From Azospirillum sp. TSO22-1 (lineage in GTDB: Bacteria > Pseudomonadota > Alphaproteobacteria > Azospirillales > Azospirillaceae): 64,000 bases of DNA. Position 1 is the stretch's first letter, and every line of letters begins with the position of its first letter. Under the pieces are notes generated by a model, which saw only the letters and a program-made list of their open reading frames with translations, was not told the origin of the DNA and searched no databases. The position numbers and the translations under genes were made by a program. Location: NCBI RefSeq assembly GCF_003116015.1, contig NZ_LGQZ01000061.1, forward strand, positions 1 to 64,000, read 5' to 3'. Positions 62,957-64,000 of this stretch are shown piece by piece.

Positions 62957-64000
62957 CTACAGCGCCTTCGCCTGCTCGCGCAGCACGAACTTCTGGATCT
63001 TGCCGGTCGAGGTCTTGGGCAGCGGCGCGAACACCACGGTGCGCGGGCACTTGAAGTGGGCGAGGTTGGCGCGGCACCAGGCGATGATCTCCGCCTCGGT
63101 GACGGTCGAGCCCTCCTTCAGCGTGACGAAGGCGCAGGGCGTCTCGCCCCACTTCTCGTCGGGCCGCGCCACCACGGCGGCCTCCAGCACCGCCGGGTGC
63201 TTGTAGAGCACGCCCTCCACCTCGATGGTCGAGATGTTCTCGCCGCCCGAGATGATGATGTCCTTCGAGCGGTCCTTGATCTGGATGTAGCCGTCCGGGT
63301 GCCACACCCCGAGGTCGCCGGTGTGGAACCAGCCGCCGGCGAACGCCTCCTGCGTGGCGCGCGGGTTCTTCAGGTAGCCCTTCATCACCGTGTTGCCGCG
63401 CATGAAGATCTCGCCCATGGTCTCGCCGTCCCTGGGCACCGGCTGGAGCGTCACCGGATCGGCGACCATCAGCCCCTCCAGCGTGGCGTAGTTGACGCCC
63501 TGGCGCGCCTTGATCGCGGCGCGCTCCTCCAGCGGCAGCTCGTTCCACTCTTCGTGCCAGGCGCAGATGGTCACCGGGCCGTACACCTCGGTCAGGCCGT
63601 AGACGTGCGCGACCTCGACGCCCATGCGCTCCATCTTCTCGATCACCGCGGCCGGCGGGGCGGCGCCGGCGGTCATCATCTTCAGGCCGGGCTTCAGCTC
63701 GCGGCGCTGGTCCTCCGGCGCGTTGCAGATCAGGCCCATGACGATCGGCGCGCCGCAGAGGTGGGTGACGCCGTGGTCGGCGATGCCGTCGTAGACGGCC
63801 TTGGCGGTGATGGCGCGCAGGCAGACGTTGGTGCCGGCCATGGCGGTGACCGTCCACGGGAAGCACCAGCCGTTGCAGTGGAACATCGGCAGCGTCCACA
63901 GGTACACGGGGTGGTGCGGCATCGCCCAGGTGGCGATGTTGCCCATGGCGTTCAGGTAGGCGCCGCGGTGGTGGTAGACGACTCCCTTCGGGTTCCCCGT
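62957..64000 (-). CDS. AMP-dependent acyl-CoA synthetase, 3' part only
   Basis: The gene runs off the right edge; 347 C-terminal residues are present. The first residues readable at the edge are TGNPKGVVYHHRGAYLNAMG, the P-loop-like AMP-binding signature. Other adenylate-forming motifs: YGLTEVYGP, the TGDLGVWHPDGYIQIKDRSK (A8-type) hinge and catalytic Lys in PKTSTGKIQKF. The sequence resembles the medium-chain/3-methylmercaptopropionyl-CoA ligase-like group; substrate cannot be fixed. It ends one base before the Eis-like gene's start. Confidence 0.92.
   Translation of the reverse strand, partial: TGNPKGVVYHHRGAYLNAMGNIATWAMPHHPVYLWTLPMFHCNGWCFPWTVTAMAGTNVCLRAITAKAVYDGIADHGVTHLCGAPIVMGLICNAPEDQRRELKPGLKMMTAGAAPPAAVIEKMERMGVEVAHVYGLTEVYGPVTICAWHEEWNELPLEERAAIKARQGVNYATLEGLMVADPVTLQPVPRDGETMGEIFMRGNTVMKGYLKNPRATQEAFAGGWFHTGDLGVWHPDGYIQIKDRSKDIIISGGENISTIEVEGVLYKHPAVLEAAVVARPDEKWGETPCAFVTLKEGSTVTEAEIIAWCRANLAHFKCPRTVVFAPLPKTSTGKIQKFVLREQAKAL

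Overview
The window is GC-rich (third codon positions almost always G or C), carries no rRNA, tRNA, prophage or transposase that I can see, and reads as ordinary chromosome or chromid of an alphaproteobacterium. A rhizobial-type glycerol ABC transporter (GlpSTPQUV), a TrcR/DUF1013 cell-cycle regulator, NifQ plus a lone NifX-like protein, D-3-hydroxybutyrate dehydrogenase, DUF1192, DUF4169, DUF1217 and large hybrid kinases together suggest a nitrogen-fixing, motile member of the Rhodospirillales, most likely Azospirillum or a close relative. The genus is an inference from gene content; no marker gene is present.

Layout. 1-8972: glycerol uptake and catabolism: the 3' end of glpD, then glpS-T-P-Q-U-V, a 193-nt palindromic repeat, glpK and an SDR gene. 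Glycerol is imported, phosphorylated by GlpK and oxidised by GlpD. 9279-11621: one gene made of about 97 tandem octapeptides. 11641-13421: NifX-like protein and four small unknown genes. 13565-19982: signalling block of a five-PAS hybrid kinase, a single-domain response regulator and a hybrid kinase whose catalytic residues are lost. 20036-23661: nifQ facing the other way, a degenerate EAL-like gene, and a motAB-type stator pair. 23845-28471: a Gld-like ABC cluster with a DUF4340 protein and YjbQ. 28482-34007: lytic transglycosylase, Tat-exported hydrolase, DUF4405 and DUF72 proteins, and an iron-type dehydrogenase (hydroxyacid-oxoacid transhydrogenase family). 34115-36687: two glycosyltransferases with two tiny ORFs between them. 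36684-41629: acetyltransferases, small unknowns, fumC, an RHH protein, DUF599. 41726-45241: DUF2189 protein, DUF1217 (flagellum-associated) and a PAS-GGDEF(degenerate)-EAL protein. 45402-51637: purE-purK, two DUF465 genes, phosphofructokinase, beta-carbonic anhydrase, ubiX, trcR. 51873-64000: quinone oxidoreductase, DUF1192, a second DUF2189 protein, DUF4169, AsmA, 3-hydroxybutyrate dehydrogenase, an OB-fold-like secreted protein, a chemoreceptor, an Eis-like acetyltransferase and the 3' part of an acyl-CoA synthetase gene running off the edge.

Non-coding structure is dominated by two families of extragenic palindromes: a 193-nt composite element (two copies, with the central module inverted between them) and a shorter GTGGGGGC/CCCTCCCCC element (three copies). 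Points I consider most worth following: the complementary loss of ATPase motifs in GlpS and GlpT, the octapeptide protein and its super-period, the pseudo-hybrid-kinase beside an intact one, and the composite palindromes. Annotated starts were moved inward from the longest ORF wherever a Shine-Dalgarno sequence, family length or signal peptide supported it.
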